The translations under genes were made by a program, and so were the position numbers. This document shows positions 7,780-15,728 of a stretch of DNA of 49,624 nt, in pieces. Source of the stretch: Flavobacteriaceae bacterium (GTDB taxonomy: Bacteria; Bacteroidota; Bacteroidia; Flavobacteriales; Flavobacteriaceae); the NCBI GenBank assembly GCA_024762795.1, contig JANTGS010000012.1:1-49624 (forward strand), given 5' to 3'. Position 1 is the first letter of the stretch. Every line of letters starts with the position of its first letter. The notes beneath the pieces were generated by a model. The model had not been told where the DNA came from. It did not search any database and saw nothing but the letters and a program-made list of their open reading frames with translations.

Positions 7780-8324
7780 AAAAATTAAATAACGCTCATA
7801 TCCTTTCTATTCTTCTTCTAATTATTGGACTTATATCTTCCTGTAATGATAGCGAGAATGAGAAATATATTAAAATTCCTTCTTCAGTTCCCAATTTAAA
7901 AATGCCGGAAAATAATTTATCATTTAAAGAAATTGAAGATTATAAGAATTACAAAATTGTGGCTACTCATTTTCGTACCGATAAAAATGAGTTACGCTAT
8001 ATTCTGGCAAATAAAAAAGCCTTTAAGGCCTTTAAAAATAAAACGGAATTTCCCGAAGGCAGTAAAATAGTTAAGATCGGGTGGAGTATAAAAGAAATGC
8101 CTGAATTCTCACCGGCACTTGTTCAGGATAGCATTCGCAGAATTGAGTACATGATAAAAAGAAACGACTTTGACAAAAAACAGGGAAACTGGGGCTATGC
8201 CCGCTTTGTAAATGAAAAGGGAACCTATAAAAGCTGGGATGAAGGAACCCAAAGTTGTGTGAGCTGCCACGATATTGCCAAAAAAACAGGCTATGTGTTT
8301 TCTGAATGGGCTCTAAATCAATAA
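7776..8324 (+). CDS. Cytochrome P460-like haem lipoprotein
   Basis: 182 residues. Lipobox LISSC (Cys23). The P460 fold pattern is visible: FKEIEDYKNYKIVATHFRTDKNELRYILANK, GSKIVKIGWS, WGYARFVNEKGTYKSWDEG, then one haem motif CVSCH (Cys161, Cys164, His165) near the C-terminus. Classical P460 enzymes bind haem through an extra lysine cross-link and oxidise hydroxylamine; many family members lack that activity, and which group this belongs to cannot be told here. It is the last gene of the operon, followed by a bidirectional terminator. Confidence 0.83.
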   Translation: MKKLNNAHILSILLLIIGLISSCNDSENEKYIKIPSSVPNLKMPENNLSFKEIEDYKNYKIVATHFRTDKNELRYILANKKAFKAFKNKTEFPEGSKIVKIGWSIKEMPEFSPALVQDSIRRIEYMIKRNDFDKKQGNWGYARFVNEKGTYKSWDEGTQSCVSCHDIAKKTGYVFSEWALNQ

Positions 8325-8341
8325 CAAAAGAACACTATTGT

Positions 8342-8528
8342 ATGATGAAATTTAATAGATCAATCACTGATAATCAATTTTCTCTTCTTATCCTAAAGGA
8401 TGAATTGATTGTCAATGATTTATTTCCCTACCTGACGCCGGGCAGGCTTTAGGACGGAAGACAAAGAAACAATAATAGATGAATTAAATTTTAATAGTAA
8501 AGATCCTGAAAGCACCCCATGGATCTAA
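8342..8528 (+). pseudogene. Small ORF apparently split by a palindromic insert
   Basis: Frame 1 from 8342 reads MMKFNRSITDNQFSLLILKD and continues to LFPYLTPGRL-stop. Frame 3 from 8454 continues as TEDKETIIDELNFNSKDPE and ends at a stop at 8526. Deleting the 25 nt at 8429-8453 joins LFP directly to TED in one frame, giving a protein of about 53 residues. The 25 nt contain a CCTG...CAGG palindrome of the kind inserted elsewhere in the window. The original product is unrecognised. The rest of the 8325-8659 gap holds only the terminator at 8592. Confidence 0.45.
8429..8453. repeat. Short palindromic insert
   Basis: Contains CCTGACGCCGGGCAGGC, of the same CCTG-n-CCG-n-GG type as 1122-1142, 35231-35252 and 39687-39708. 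Removing these 25 nt restores an open frame across the small ORF at 8342-8528. Confidence 0.5.
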
Positions 8529-8591
8529 ATACTAATTCCTTTTGTGCAAAATTCAGCATAAATACCCTATGCTCCGGATTTATTTAAAAAA

Positions 8592-8628
8592 TCGCAATAT
8601 ACTAACATTTAGCATATTGCGATTTTTT
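8592..8628. terminator. Bidirectional terminator
   Basis: Stem TCGCAATAT/ATATTGCGA with a 13-nt loop, followed by TTTTTT on the plus strand and preceded by AAAAAA, so it can serve both the P460 operon and the convergent gene at 8660-9370. Confidence 0.85.
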
Positions 8629-8659
8629 ACTCATAAAGAGTGTTCGTAAAAAGTCCAGA

Positions 8660-9370
8660 TCAGAACTGCTCACTGATCTTTTCTTTTAATTCTCCAAATC
8701 TGGCTGTATCACAATCTTTTGAATAAATACCTATAAAATTCAGAGTTTCATTGTAATAATACATATCAGCTAAAAAGCTGTCGAAAAGATGAAAATTACA
8801 ACTGAATTTTATTTTCTCCATTCCTTCTATATAATCATCAAAATCAAGGTGCTTACCGATTTTAAAATAATATCGATTTGGATTTTCAGTATCTCTGTAA
8901 ACTCCGTCTTCTATTTTCTCAAATTCTATATATTTTTTAAAATGAATTAAACTGTTACAAGCTCGTACTCTTTGATCCTTCATCAGTTTTATACCGAGAT
9001 CTCTGAGTTCACTTATTAAAAATCCCAAATTAGCTGCATCGGAAGAATTGATACGAATACAGGGAACATCCTTATTTTGAAAGGTCATATAACCGGGATA
9101 GACGAACATTTTATGGTTAAACTTTTTTTGGAGATTTTTGTTATTTCGTAAGATCAGGTCCTGAAAACAGTTGATATGATTTTTAACCAGCAGATAAAGA
9201 TGTCTGTCTCCAACATGCTCTTTATTAGGAGGAAAATTATTTTTCGAATAATAATCCGGATCCGGATCCGATTCAAGAACCAGATATTTCATTCCGTCAC
9301 TCAGCGGAGAACGCCCTACTTTCAGATTAACATTAAAACATGTTAGCCCGTTAAATTCAATTTCTTTCAT
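8660..9370 (-). CDS. Hypothetical protein, unrecognised
   Basis: 236 residues with no signal peptide or membrane helix, so probably cytoplasmic. It is rich in Asp, Asn, Tyr and Phe, has several scattered Cys (LTCFNVN, HINCFQD, DVPCIRI, VRACNS, FSCNFH, KDCDTA) and a tract of four DP/DPD-like residues (ESDPDPDYY). I cannot place it in a family. It stands alone between the P460-operon terminator and the cupin gene, with its start at the ATG at 9370. Confidence 0.65.
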   Translation of the reverse strand: MKEIEFNGLTCFNVNLKVGRSPLSDGMKYLVLESDPDPDYYSKNNFPPNKEHVGDRHLYLLVKNHINCFQDLILRNNKNLQKKFNHKMFVYPGYMTFQNKDVPCIRINSSDAANLGFLISELRDLGIKLMKDQRVRACNSLIHFKKYIEFEKIEDGVYRDTENPNRYYFKIGKHLDFDDYIEGMEKIKFSCNFHLFDSFLADMYYYNETLNFIGIYSKDCDTARFGELKEKISEQF

Positions 9371-9476
9371 TTTTTACCTATTTATCTTATTAAACCAATT
9401 ATTCAAAACACAATATTTCAATAAAGCGATCTCTGCTTTTTCTCTTTCTTACCAAACAGCAACGCACCTTAAACTA

Positions 9477-9791
9477 TCAAATTGGATCCCAGATGATCAA
9501 AACCAAAGCTCCATTTTCCGATTCAAATGGTCCGTGCTCATCCCCTGCTGAAAAAATCTGATATGATCCGGTAGGATATACCACTCCATCACTTGTATAT
9601 TCCCCTTCTAATACAAAATGTTGCTCTGCTGTAAGATGCGAATGAGCCCCAAGTTTAAAACCTTTTGGTAATTTAAGTAAAACCGTTCTTCCGTTCTTCT
9701 CTTCTCTGAGTAATTTACGTTGGGTTCCCTTCGGGTAACCATTAGCTTCTTCCCAGTTCAGATCTTCAAATAAATTCATAAATTTTTTCAT
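9477..9791 (-). CDS. ChrR-like cupin protein
   Basis: 104 residues forming one cupin barrel. The metal-binding pattern is visible: GAHSHLTAEQHFVLEGEY gives two His, a Glu-containing loop and a third His, and GDEHGPFESENG gives the second motif. It resembles the C-terminal cupin of ChrR anti-sigma factors, without the zinc anti-sigma domain. Substrate unknown; it may be a small metal-dependent sensor or dioxygenase-like protein. A few codons of alternative start (MKKFMNLF versus MNLF) are possible. Confidence 0.8.
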   Translation of the reverse strand: MKKFMNLFEDLNWEEANGYPKGTQRKLLREEKNGRTVLLKLPKGFKLGAHSHLTAEQHFVLEGEYTSDGVVYPTGSYQIFSAGDEHGPFESENGALVLIIWDPI

Positions 9792-9876
9792 GGCATGTAT
9801 ATTTAGTTAATATTCTGTTCTCTATCAAAAAATCTATACTCTTATATCAACAAAATCTAAAGAATACACCTTTAAA

Positions 9877-10332
9877 TTATTTATGATATTCTAAATAAGC
9901 AACCCTGCAACATTCTCCATGTCCGAATCCACCGGCAAGACTCAACAAATTTTCAGAACCGCATTCGGGACATTTAGAAACTGATGTGTTGATGTCTATT
10001 TTAAACATATGCCCACAATGAGAACACTTGATAATATTTTTCCGGAAATGTATATTTCCTCCGTTTACGGTTAAGCGCTTGCCCTTAAAAAAGAAATCAG
10101 CGATCTTACTTCTTGATTTTACGATCAGCCGGCTGAATGTTGATCTGGATATCCCCATCTCGCTGGCAGCCTCTTCATGCTTCATACCTATCAAATCAGC
10201 CAATCTTACTGCCTCAAATTCATCCAGACTTAATTGCACTTCTTCAAGTAACTTCGCAGGAATCCCTGAGGGTTTAAACTCGGTATAATAAGGGGGTTCA
10301 TATACAATTCTGTTATTTTCCGGACGAGACAT
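9877..10332 (-). CDS. DUF134 family DNA-binding protein with zinc ribbon
   Basis: 151 residues. The N-terminal two-thirds match DUF134: RIVYEPPYYTEFKPSGIP, LSLDEFEAVRLADLIGM, and the helix-turn-helix EEAASEMGISRSTFSRLI. The C-terminus adds a zinc ribbon, CSHCGHMF...CPECGSEN, which I would expect to bind Zn. DUF134 proteins are usually small regulators near iron-sulphur or nitrogenase-accessory genes. An operator-like pair of palindromes lies just before its start, suggesting autoregulation. Confidence 0.88.
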   Translation of the reverse strand: MSRPENNRIVYEPPYYTEFKPSGIPAKLLEEVQLSLDEFEAVRLADLIGMKHEEAASEMGISRSTFSRLIVKSRSKIADFFFKGKRLTVNGGNIHFRKNIIKCSHCGHMFKIDINTSVSKCPECGSENLLSLAGGFGHGECCRVAYLEYHK

Positions 10333-10351
10333 TTACAATACTGATAACTAA

Positions 10352-10381
10352 TTCACTATAAATTTAGTGAACATATGTTCA
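10352..10381. promoter_or_regulatory. Overlapping palindromes upstream of the DUF134 gene (candidate operator)
   Basis: Two dyads share a half-site: TTCACTA-taaatt-TAGTGAA (10352-10371) and the perfect 14-bp palindrome TGAACATATGTTCA (10368-10381). They lie 20-49 nt upstream of the DUF134 ATG and could be where that protein binds its own promoter. Confidence 0.6.
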
Positions 10382-10485
10382 TAATGCAAGAAAATTAAGG
10401 TATTTTTATACCGGAATCACAAAAAACATATTGATTCGTTCCAAACTAAAAGAAAAACTGCTTTTAAAAAGAATTAAAAGAGTTC

Positions 10486-11352
10486 TTACACCCTGATTCC
10501 GGTTTCAATTTTTCCGGTTTTACTGTCTAATTCAGATCCACCCATAGAATGAGGAATCAGGTACATTGCAAAGAGTACCAATAAAGCAATTACCGGCCAC
10601 AATCTGTTTTTTGGGTTCTTTTTTAACACGAAAAAAGCTACTAACCAAAAAAGCCAGGCAATAATTGTTTTATTGTCTGTCCAATCTCCCCCAAAAGGCC
10701 AGCCGGTCCAGAAATCACCAAAAGCATACTTTTGCACTATAGGCCCGAAAATCAATCCGCCAATACCAAAAAAAATCAAAGTAATCTTCACAAATTTTAA
10801 GGTTTTATCTCCTTTAAAAATCGCCTCAATTCCAGCCCTTGTAGCTGTAAATAAAGAAATGATCATAAATAAAATATGAGGGATCAGAATATATCTGGGA
10901 ACAAATCCTTTAAATCTGATTACAACAGGATCATTTCCTGCAACTATAACTTTCCGGTCTCCCTTTACTAGTTCAATATGATATTTTAGTTTCCCGGCTG
11001 AGGGTTGCTCTGGCAGCATTGCTGAAAGCACCTCAATCTCATCTACTGTGCCAAATAATGCTTTCTTACGAATACTTTTTCGCTGCATATTTACCACATG
11101 CCAGGGATCTTCTGTTTTGTATCGCTTATAAAACAATTTTGCTCCTACCTGCTTATCATCAATTTTCAGATTGATATCACAGGGCGTGCCAATTTCATTT
11201 GAACGCAGTAATTTAAAATGATATTCCTTCCCGTCAAGTTCAACCTTCACTTTTTTAGGATAGGTTGGACCGGTCATTCTTTGATAAAACATCACACTTA
11301 TGGTAATGATCGATGTCAATACCCACAACAAGAAAGGATTATTTTTAGACAA
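10486..11352 (-). CDS. Hypothetical integral membrane protein
   Basis: 288 residues starting at TTG (11350-11352); a stop lies five codons upstream and no ATG would keep the first helix. One N-terminal helix (LLWVLTSIITISVMF), a soluble region (about 30-145, beta-rich), then four hydrophobic segments (ILIPHILFMIISLF, VKITLIFFGIGGLIFG, IIAWLFWLVAFFVL, VIALLVLFAMYLIP). A conserved-looking loop, FWTGWPFGGDWTDNKT, and the end IPHSMGGSELD stand out. I do not recognise the family. It sits between the DUF134 and CBS genes. Confidence 0.7.
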   Translation of the reverse strand: MSKNNPFLLWVLTSIITISVMFYQRMTGPTYPKKVKVELDGKEYHFKLLRSNEIGTPCDINLKIDDKQVGAKLFYKRYKTEDPWHVVNMQRKSIRKKALFGTVDEIEVLSAMLPEQPSAGKLKYHIELVKGDRKVIVAGNDPVVIRFKGFVPRYILIPHILFMIISLFTATRAGIEAIFKGDKTLKFVKITLIFFGIGGLIFGPIVQKYAFGDFWTGWPFGGDWTDNKTIIAWLFWLVAFFVLKKNPKNRLWPVIALLVLFAMYLIPHSMGGSELDSKTGKIETGIRV

Positions 11353-11479
11353 TTTTAAAAACTTTTAAATGATTTGTAAAGAACTCTTAAACCTAATATT
11401 ATTTATTTGACCTATAGATATAAAAAACAGGATCATCTGACGATAAATCCTGATTAAATACTTTAAAACAGGTATATGC

Positions 11480-11950
11480 TTATTTATAAATATGCACTCC
11501 AAAAGGATTCTTGATGTGTTCTCGAAGCATTTTAGCTTCAACTTCACGTGCATCCAGAGCTCCTTTTAAAGCATCACCAATAGAGATGATTCCAACAATA
11601 GTTTCCCCGTCTATAATTGGAATATGACGAATACCTTTACTTACCATTAAATTCATGATCGAAGTTGCGGTATCATCAATTTTTCCAACAAAAAGATTCT
11701 CGGAAGAGGTCATTCTGTCTTTTACCTTAATTTCCGAATTAACCATTGCTTCACTGGTCTGGTAGCATTTATAAAGAATATCACGCTCTGAAATTATTCC
11801 TACCAGGTTTTCATCATCATTTACTACCAAAAGGGAACCTATCCTGTATTCATGCATCTTTTTAACAGCATTGTACACTCTGTCATTCTCATTAATAGTG
11901 TAAACAACTTTCCTTTTCTGATCCAGAATATCTGACACTAATGTTTTCAT
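11480..11950 (-). CDS. CBS-domain pair protein
   Basis: 156 residues made of two CBS motifs: first about 8-65 (ENDRVYNAVKKMHEYRIGSL, NLVGIISERDILYK), second about 78-135 (ATSIMNLMVSKGIRHIPIID, IVGIISIGDALK). Such pairs bind adenosyl ligands and act as energy-state sensors. It is cytoplasmic and stand-alone. It lies just downstream of the mbx-like operon but is separated by 111 nt with a strong inverted repeat, so co-regulation is uncertain. Confidence 0.92.
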   Translation of the reverse strand: MKTLVSDILDQKRKVVYTINENDRVYNAVKKMHEYRIGSLLVVNDDENLVGIISERDILYKCYQTSEAMVNSEIKVKDRMTSSENLFVGKIDDTATSIMNLMVSKGIRHIPIIDGETIVGIISIGDALKGALDAREVEAKMLREHIKNPFGVHIYK

Positions 11951-11974
11951 CTTTTTTAAAATTTTGGTTCAACA

Positions 11975-12002
11975 ATATTGTATAAGAAATGTTATACAAT
12001 AT
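11975..12002. repeat. 11-bp perfect inverted repeat
   Basis: ATATTGTATAA and TTATACAATAT pair perfectly around GAAATG, 25 nt upstream of the CBS-gene start and downstream of the mbx-like operon stop. No T-run follows on the minus strand, so it looks more like an operator or mRNA 3' hairpin than a classic terminator. Confidence 0.65.
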
Positions 12003-12061
12003 AATAAAATTTTATAATTTATTATGCTTCAAGCTTATAAAATTAATGGCTTGCAAATATT

Positions 12062-13852
12062 TTACTTCTCCGGATTCAGCATTCTGTCAATACCTACTGC
12101 TGCCATATGTCCATTAGCTATACCATGAATCACATCCGGACCCTGTATAATATCACCTCCCATAAACAACCATTTTAAAGAAGTTTGGAAATACTCATCG
12201 GTTTGAACCCTGCCACGGGGGCCAAATTCGAGCTTTTCTCTCATTTCTTCGGTTATATATGAAATATCCATTCCTTGTCCAATAGATTGTACGATCATTG
12301 TTCCCGGCCAAAACTCTTTGACATCGAGATCACACTGGGGGTTGAATCGACCTTCCCCGTCGAATAAAGAATTACATTTTACAACATGAAGCCCCGTTGG
12401 AATTCCGTCTTTGATCTCAATAGATTTAGGTGCCCATCCCGGATTGATCACACATCCCTCTTCACGTGCTTCAACAACCTCTTCCCGGTCGGCAGGCATA
12501 TTCTCTTCTTTTTCCAGTGATGTGGTAATGATCTGTATCTTACCGTATTTTTCTTTTTGCAGCCTTGCCAGGGATCGCGTAATATCCATCGCCACATTAC
12601 CTCCTCCGATTACAACAATACTTTCAGCTACTTCTATCTCTTCTCCCTGAGCGATCTTTCTCAGGAGATCGGTAGAATAATAAACATGTTCATTGTCTGA
12701 TCCTTCAATACCGGTAGAACGACCAAGTTGCAATCCTGTACCAGAGAATACCGCATCGTAATCTTTTCCTAATTGTTCGAGCGAAATATCGGTTCCTATG
12801 TTGACATTGTATTCAATTTCCACACCCAATGAAAGAATGTAATTGATATCCTTATCGATCTGATCATAAGGTAAACGGTATTCCGGAATTCCATAGCGCA
12901 TCATACCGCCTGCTTTTTCCAGTTTTTCAAAGATCTTAACCTGATAACCCATCAAAGCAAGGTAATGTGCTGCGGATAATCCAGAAGGACCGGATCCGAT
13001 AATGGCCACTTTTTTATCTTTAGGTTGAAGATTTTCTACTTCAAGTATCTTTTTATATTTCTCTGAAGGATTCTGATCGGCTATATATCTTTTTAGCCAT
13101 CGGATCGATATCGGATCTCCTTTATGCCCCATGGAACAAACTGATTCACATTTATGAGTACAAATGCGTCCGCAGATCTCCGGTAGAGGATTTGTATCAT
13201 ATAATATTCGCAGCCCTTCCTCCAGATCATCATTCCTGATCGCTTTAATATATTCTGGAATACCCATATGAGCCGGGCAGGTTGCTGTACAGATACCGCA
13301 TTCCACACACCGGTCAGCCTCTTTTTCAGCCTGTTCTTTAGAATAACCTTTCATCATTTCTATAAAAGAACCATTACGCTCCTCAGGAGAAAGTTCTTCC
13401 ATATGAACACGTTTGATCGAGTAGAACTCGTAATTTTCGGGTTTTTTCCAGCCTTTATCTCCTTTATCCCAGTCTTTTTTATCTACACCTGGAACAAATC
13501 TGAAATCTTCAGGGTCTGTTGTAACCCAGGTATATTCATTCGACATGGACAAAGAGTTTGTAGTACAAACATCCACACAAAGGGCACACCAGCAACAACG
13601 GCCGTAATCTATCATCGGGCGCAAGCCACTGTCTCCATCTTTTGTTTCGGCAATGGCCACCATATCAATCGCCTCATTCTCACATATTTCCTCACAGGTC
13701 CCGCAACCTATACACACCTCCACATCATTACGGTGAAAACCTCTGTATCTGTCGGCACCGGGACGTTCATTCAAAGGATCTTTTATCGTTACCGGATCCT
13801 TCGTAATATTTCCCCAGGCGGTTAGTGGTGTTAATAATTTTTTTATATCCAT
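12062..13852 (-). CDS. Ferredoxin-(GltD/NfnB-like) FAD-NAD(P) oxidoreductase fusion, Mbx-N-like
   Basis: 596 residues. An N-terminal NuoI-like part has two complete 4Fe-4S motifs (Cys47-50-53-57 and Cys86-89-92-96). A GltD/NfnB-type module follows: Cys182-185-188-192 and Cys227-231-235-239, an FAD site GSGPSG (286-291) and a nucleotide site GGGNVAMD (416-423). It is the last gene of the 12-gene mbx-like operon, where archaea have a short NuoI-like subunit (MbxN). I infer that it connects NAD(P)H to the membrane complex; whether it prefers NADH or NADPH, and which way electrons flow, is not visible. Confidence 0.88.
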   Translation of the reverse strand: MDIKKLLTPLTAWGNITKDPVTIKDPLNERPGADRYRGFHRNDVEVCIGCGTCEEICENEAIDMVAIAETKDGDSGLRPMIDYGRCCWCALCVDVCTTNSLSMSNEYTWVTTDPEDFRFVPGVDKKDWDKGDKGWKKPENYEFYSIKRVHMEELSPEERNGSFIEMMKGYSKEQAEKEADRCVECGICTATCPAHMGIPEYIKAIRNDDLEEGLRILYDTNPLPEICGRICTHKCESVCSMGHKGDPISIRWLKRYIADQNPSEKYKKILEVENLQPKDKKVAIIGSGPSGLSAAHYLALMGYQVKIFEKLEKAGGMMRYGIPEYRLPYDQIDKDINYILSLGVEIEYNVNIGTDISLEQLGKDYDAVFSGTGLQLGRSTGIEGSDNEHVYYSTDLLRKIAQGEEIEVAESIVVIGGGNVAMDITRSLARLQKEKYGKIQIITTSLEKEENMPADREEVVEAREEGCVINPGWAPKSIEIKDGIPTGLHVVKCNSLFDGEGRFNPQCDLDVKEFWPGTMIVQSIGQGMDISYITEEMREKLEFGPRGRVQTDEYFQTSLKWLFMGGDIIQGPDVIHGIANGHMAAVGIDRMLNPEK

Positions 13853-13927
13853 TTTTTATACTTTATGCTGCAGACTTTATACAACAGGATCTCAATACCT
13901 GTAACTTAGGGTCTGAAGCCGAAATAA

Positions 13928-15121
13928 TTATCTCTCAATCTCCGGCGGACATGTAGCCAGTGATACCATTATAGCTGCTGTATCGGCGATATTTGCATTG
14001 ATCAGTAACCTGTCCAGCAAAGCATTGGCATGCGTATAGCTTGGTCCTTTTAAGTTCACTCTTCTGGGCTTATCACTTCCGTCGGATACCATATACATAC
14101 CATATTCACCACGTGACGATTCACATTTTGAATAGGTTTCTCCTTTCGGGATCTTCCAGTGCATTACATTAGGGGTTTCGGCCTTGATATCTCCTTTTTC
14201 AGGCATTTTAGCCATGATTTGACGGATCAGATCTACCGTCATCTTAAGATCATTATAACGTACTTCAGTACGGGCAAAGACATCAGAATCTGTTGTTGTA
14301 TAGGGCTCAAAATCGAGTTCTGAATACTTTAAATAAGGGTTCGTTTTTCTCACATCCCTCATCACACCGGCAGCTCTTGCCGCAGGACCGTAGACTCCAT
14401 AAACATCAACCCACTCTTTAGGAATATACCCCAGACCACGTGCTCTTGACTCGAAAACCACATTCTGAAAGATCAACTTGTCTATCTTGATCATAAACTC
14501 ATCAATCAATTTAAGTTTATCCTCCATCCTTTTTTTAAATCCGTCAGGAAGCAAACCCCTTACACCTCCGGGAAGGATGTACATATGATAAACTCTACCT
14601 CCGGTAAGTTCTTCAAAGGAATCAAGGATCAGATCTCTCAGATAATTTCCCCACTGATATCCCAGCCCCAGTGCAAACGTACCAGCCTGTCCGGGTACTC
14701 CACGCAACAATACCTGCAAACGCGCCATTTCCAGAACAAGAGTTCTTAACCATTTGGCCATTTCAGGAACTTCTATTCCCGATAATTCTTCAATAGCATT
14801 GGAAAGCACATATTCATTCGGATCCGGTTCAGCCACGCACATACGAATACAGGTAGGGAAACACTGAATATATTTTCTTCGTTCCATCAGCTTTTCAAAA
14901 CCTCGATGCAGATACCCCACATGCGTTTTAGACTCAACAATCTCGTCACCACTCACCGTAAGTTCCAGCGACATATTTCCTGTAACACCGGGATGCTGAG
15001 GCCCCTGCCATATCTTTAAGAACTTATGAGAACTGAGATCGACAATCGGTTTTCCATTCTCATCGTGTTCCGGATAAAGGCTTCTATCCTCATTCAATGT
15101 AAATAATTTACTCTTTTCCAT
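13928..15121 (-). CDS. NuoD / group-4 hydrogenase large-subunit-like protein (Mbx-L-like)
   Basis: 397 residues. Opens with the NuoD/hydrogenase signature GPQHPGVTGNMSLEL and HVGYLHRGFEKLMERRKYIQ. Where [NiFe] enzymes have RxCxxC, this has RMCVAE (Cys95-x-x-Glu98); where they have DPCxxC at the end, it has TCPPEIER (Cys391-x-x-Glu394). It therefore lacks the four Ni ligands but is not fully NuoD-like, since both first cysteines remain. Extra Cys87 and Cys91 precede the first site. This matches the Ehr/Mbx class of hydrogenase-related subunits. It is co-transcribed with NuoC-, NuoB- and NuoH-like genes. Confidence 0.9.
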   Translation of the reverse strand: MEKSKLFTLNEDRSLYPEHDENGKPIVDLSSHKFLKIWQGPQHPGVTGNMSLELTVSGDEIVESKTHVGYLHRGFEKLMERRKYIQCFPTCIRMCVAEPDPNEYVLSNAIEELSGIEVPEMAKWLRTLVLEMARLQVLLRGVPGQAGTFALGLGYQWGNYLRDLILDSFEELTGGRVYHMYILPGGVRGLLPDGFKKRMEDKLKLIDEFMIKIDKLIFQNVVFESRARGLGYIPKEWVDVYGVYGPAARAAGVMRDVRKTNPYLKYSELDFEPYTTTDSDVFARTEVRYNDLKMTVDLIRQIMAKMPEKGDIKAETPNVMHWKIPKGETYSKCESSRGEYGMYMVSDGSDKPRRVNLKGPSYTHANALLDRLLINANIADTAAIMVSLATCPPEIER

Positions 15122-15132
15122 GTATCATTCGG

Positions 15133-15699
15133 TTAACGGTTCGGATTGTATTTTTTATTGGTGTAATCTGAAGGATTATTCGGATACATCTTTTGCTTCA
15201 TATATTCGGCCGGATCATTGGTTTTTCTGCCCGGACGTGGGAAGAAATTATTTTCAGCATATTCCTTGGTATCAAAATCTCTTCTGTAAGGTGGTTTATC
15301 ATTCCATCCTTCCAAAATAAAATTCTCATCAATCCGTGGAGATCCCGGAAAATTTATACCATACATCTCCTTTAGTTCGCGTTGATAAACCTCTACATTT
15401 GGCCACAGATGATGTGCCGATTCCATTTCGGCCTTTTCCCTGTCTATCATAACTCTTAAACCGATCTCAGTGATCTGCTCAGGATTGTTCAGCAGGTAGG
15501 TCAGCTGAAAAACATTGTCTTCGATCCAATCTACTGCCGTAAGCAATGTAAGCACAGTATAGCCTTCTATATCACGAAGATAAGTAACTGCTGAGATCGC
15601 TTTACTCTGCTCGATCGTGATAAAGATGAGACCCGGTTTTTTCTCTATCATATTAGAAGCTCCAAAGCGTTCTGTCAGATTTTTTATTGTGTCTTGCAT
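15133..15699 (-). CDS. NuoC-like subunit (Mbx-K-like)
   Basis: 188 residues. Family features include YLRDIEGYTVLTLLTAVDW, VFQLTYLL, and the highly conserved WPNVEVYQRELKEMYGINFPGSPRIDENFILEGW region typed by NuoC/HycE N-terminal domains (given in part). The C-terminal tail (about 150-188) is rich in Asn, Pro and Lys and specific to this protein. It would connect the B- and D-like subunits in the peripheral arm. Spacing is 11 nt before the D-like gene and 29 nt after the B-like gene. Confidence 0.88.
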   Translation of the reverse strand: MQDTIKNLTERFGASNMIEKKPGLIFITIEQSKAISAVTYLRDIEGYTVLTLLTAVDWIEDNVFQLTYLLNNPEQITEIGLRVMIDREKAEMESAHHLWPNVEVYQRELKEMYGINFPGSPRIDENFILEGWNDKPPYRRDFDTKEYAENNFFPRPGRKTNDPAEYMKQKMYPNNPSDYTNKKYNPNR

Positions 15700-15728
15700 A
15701 TTTAATTCTTTTAACTAAAGCATCATTC

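Noticed and set aside
13928-15121. Functional [NiFe] hydrogenase large subunit
   Set aside because: The four Ni-ligand cysteines are not present (two CxxE motifs instead), and no maturation genes are nearby.
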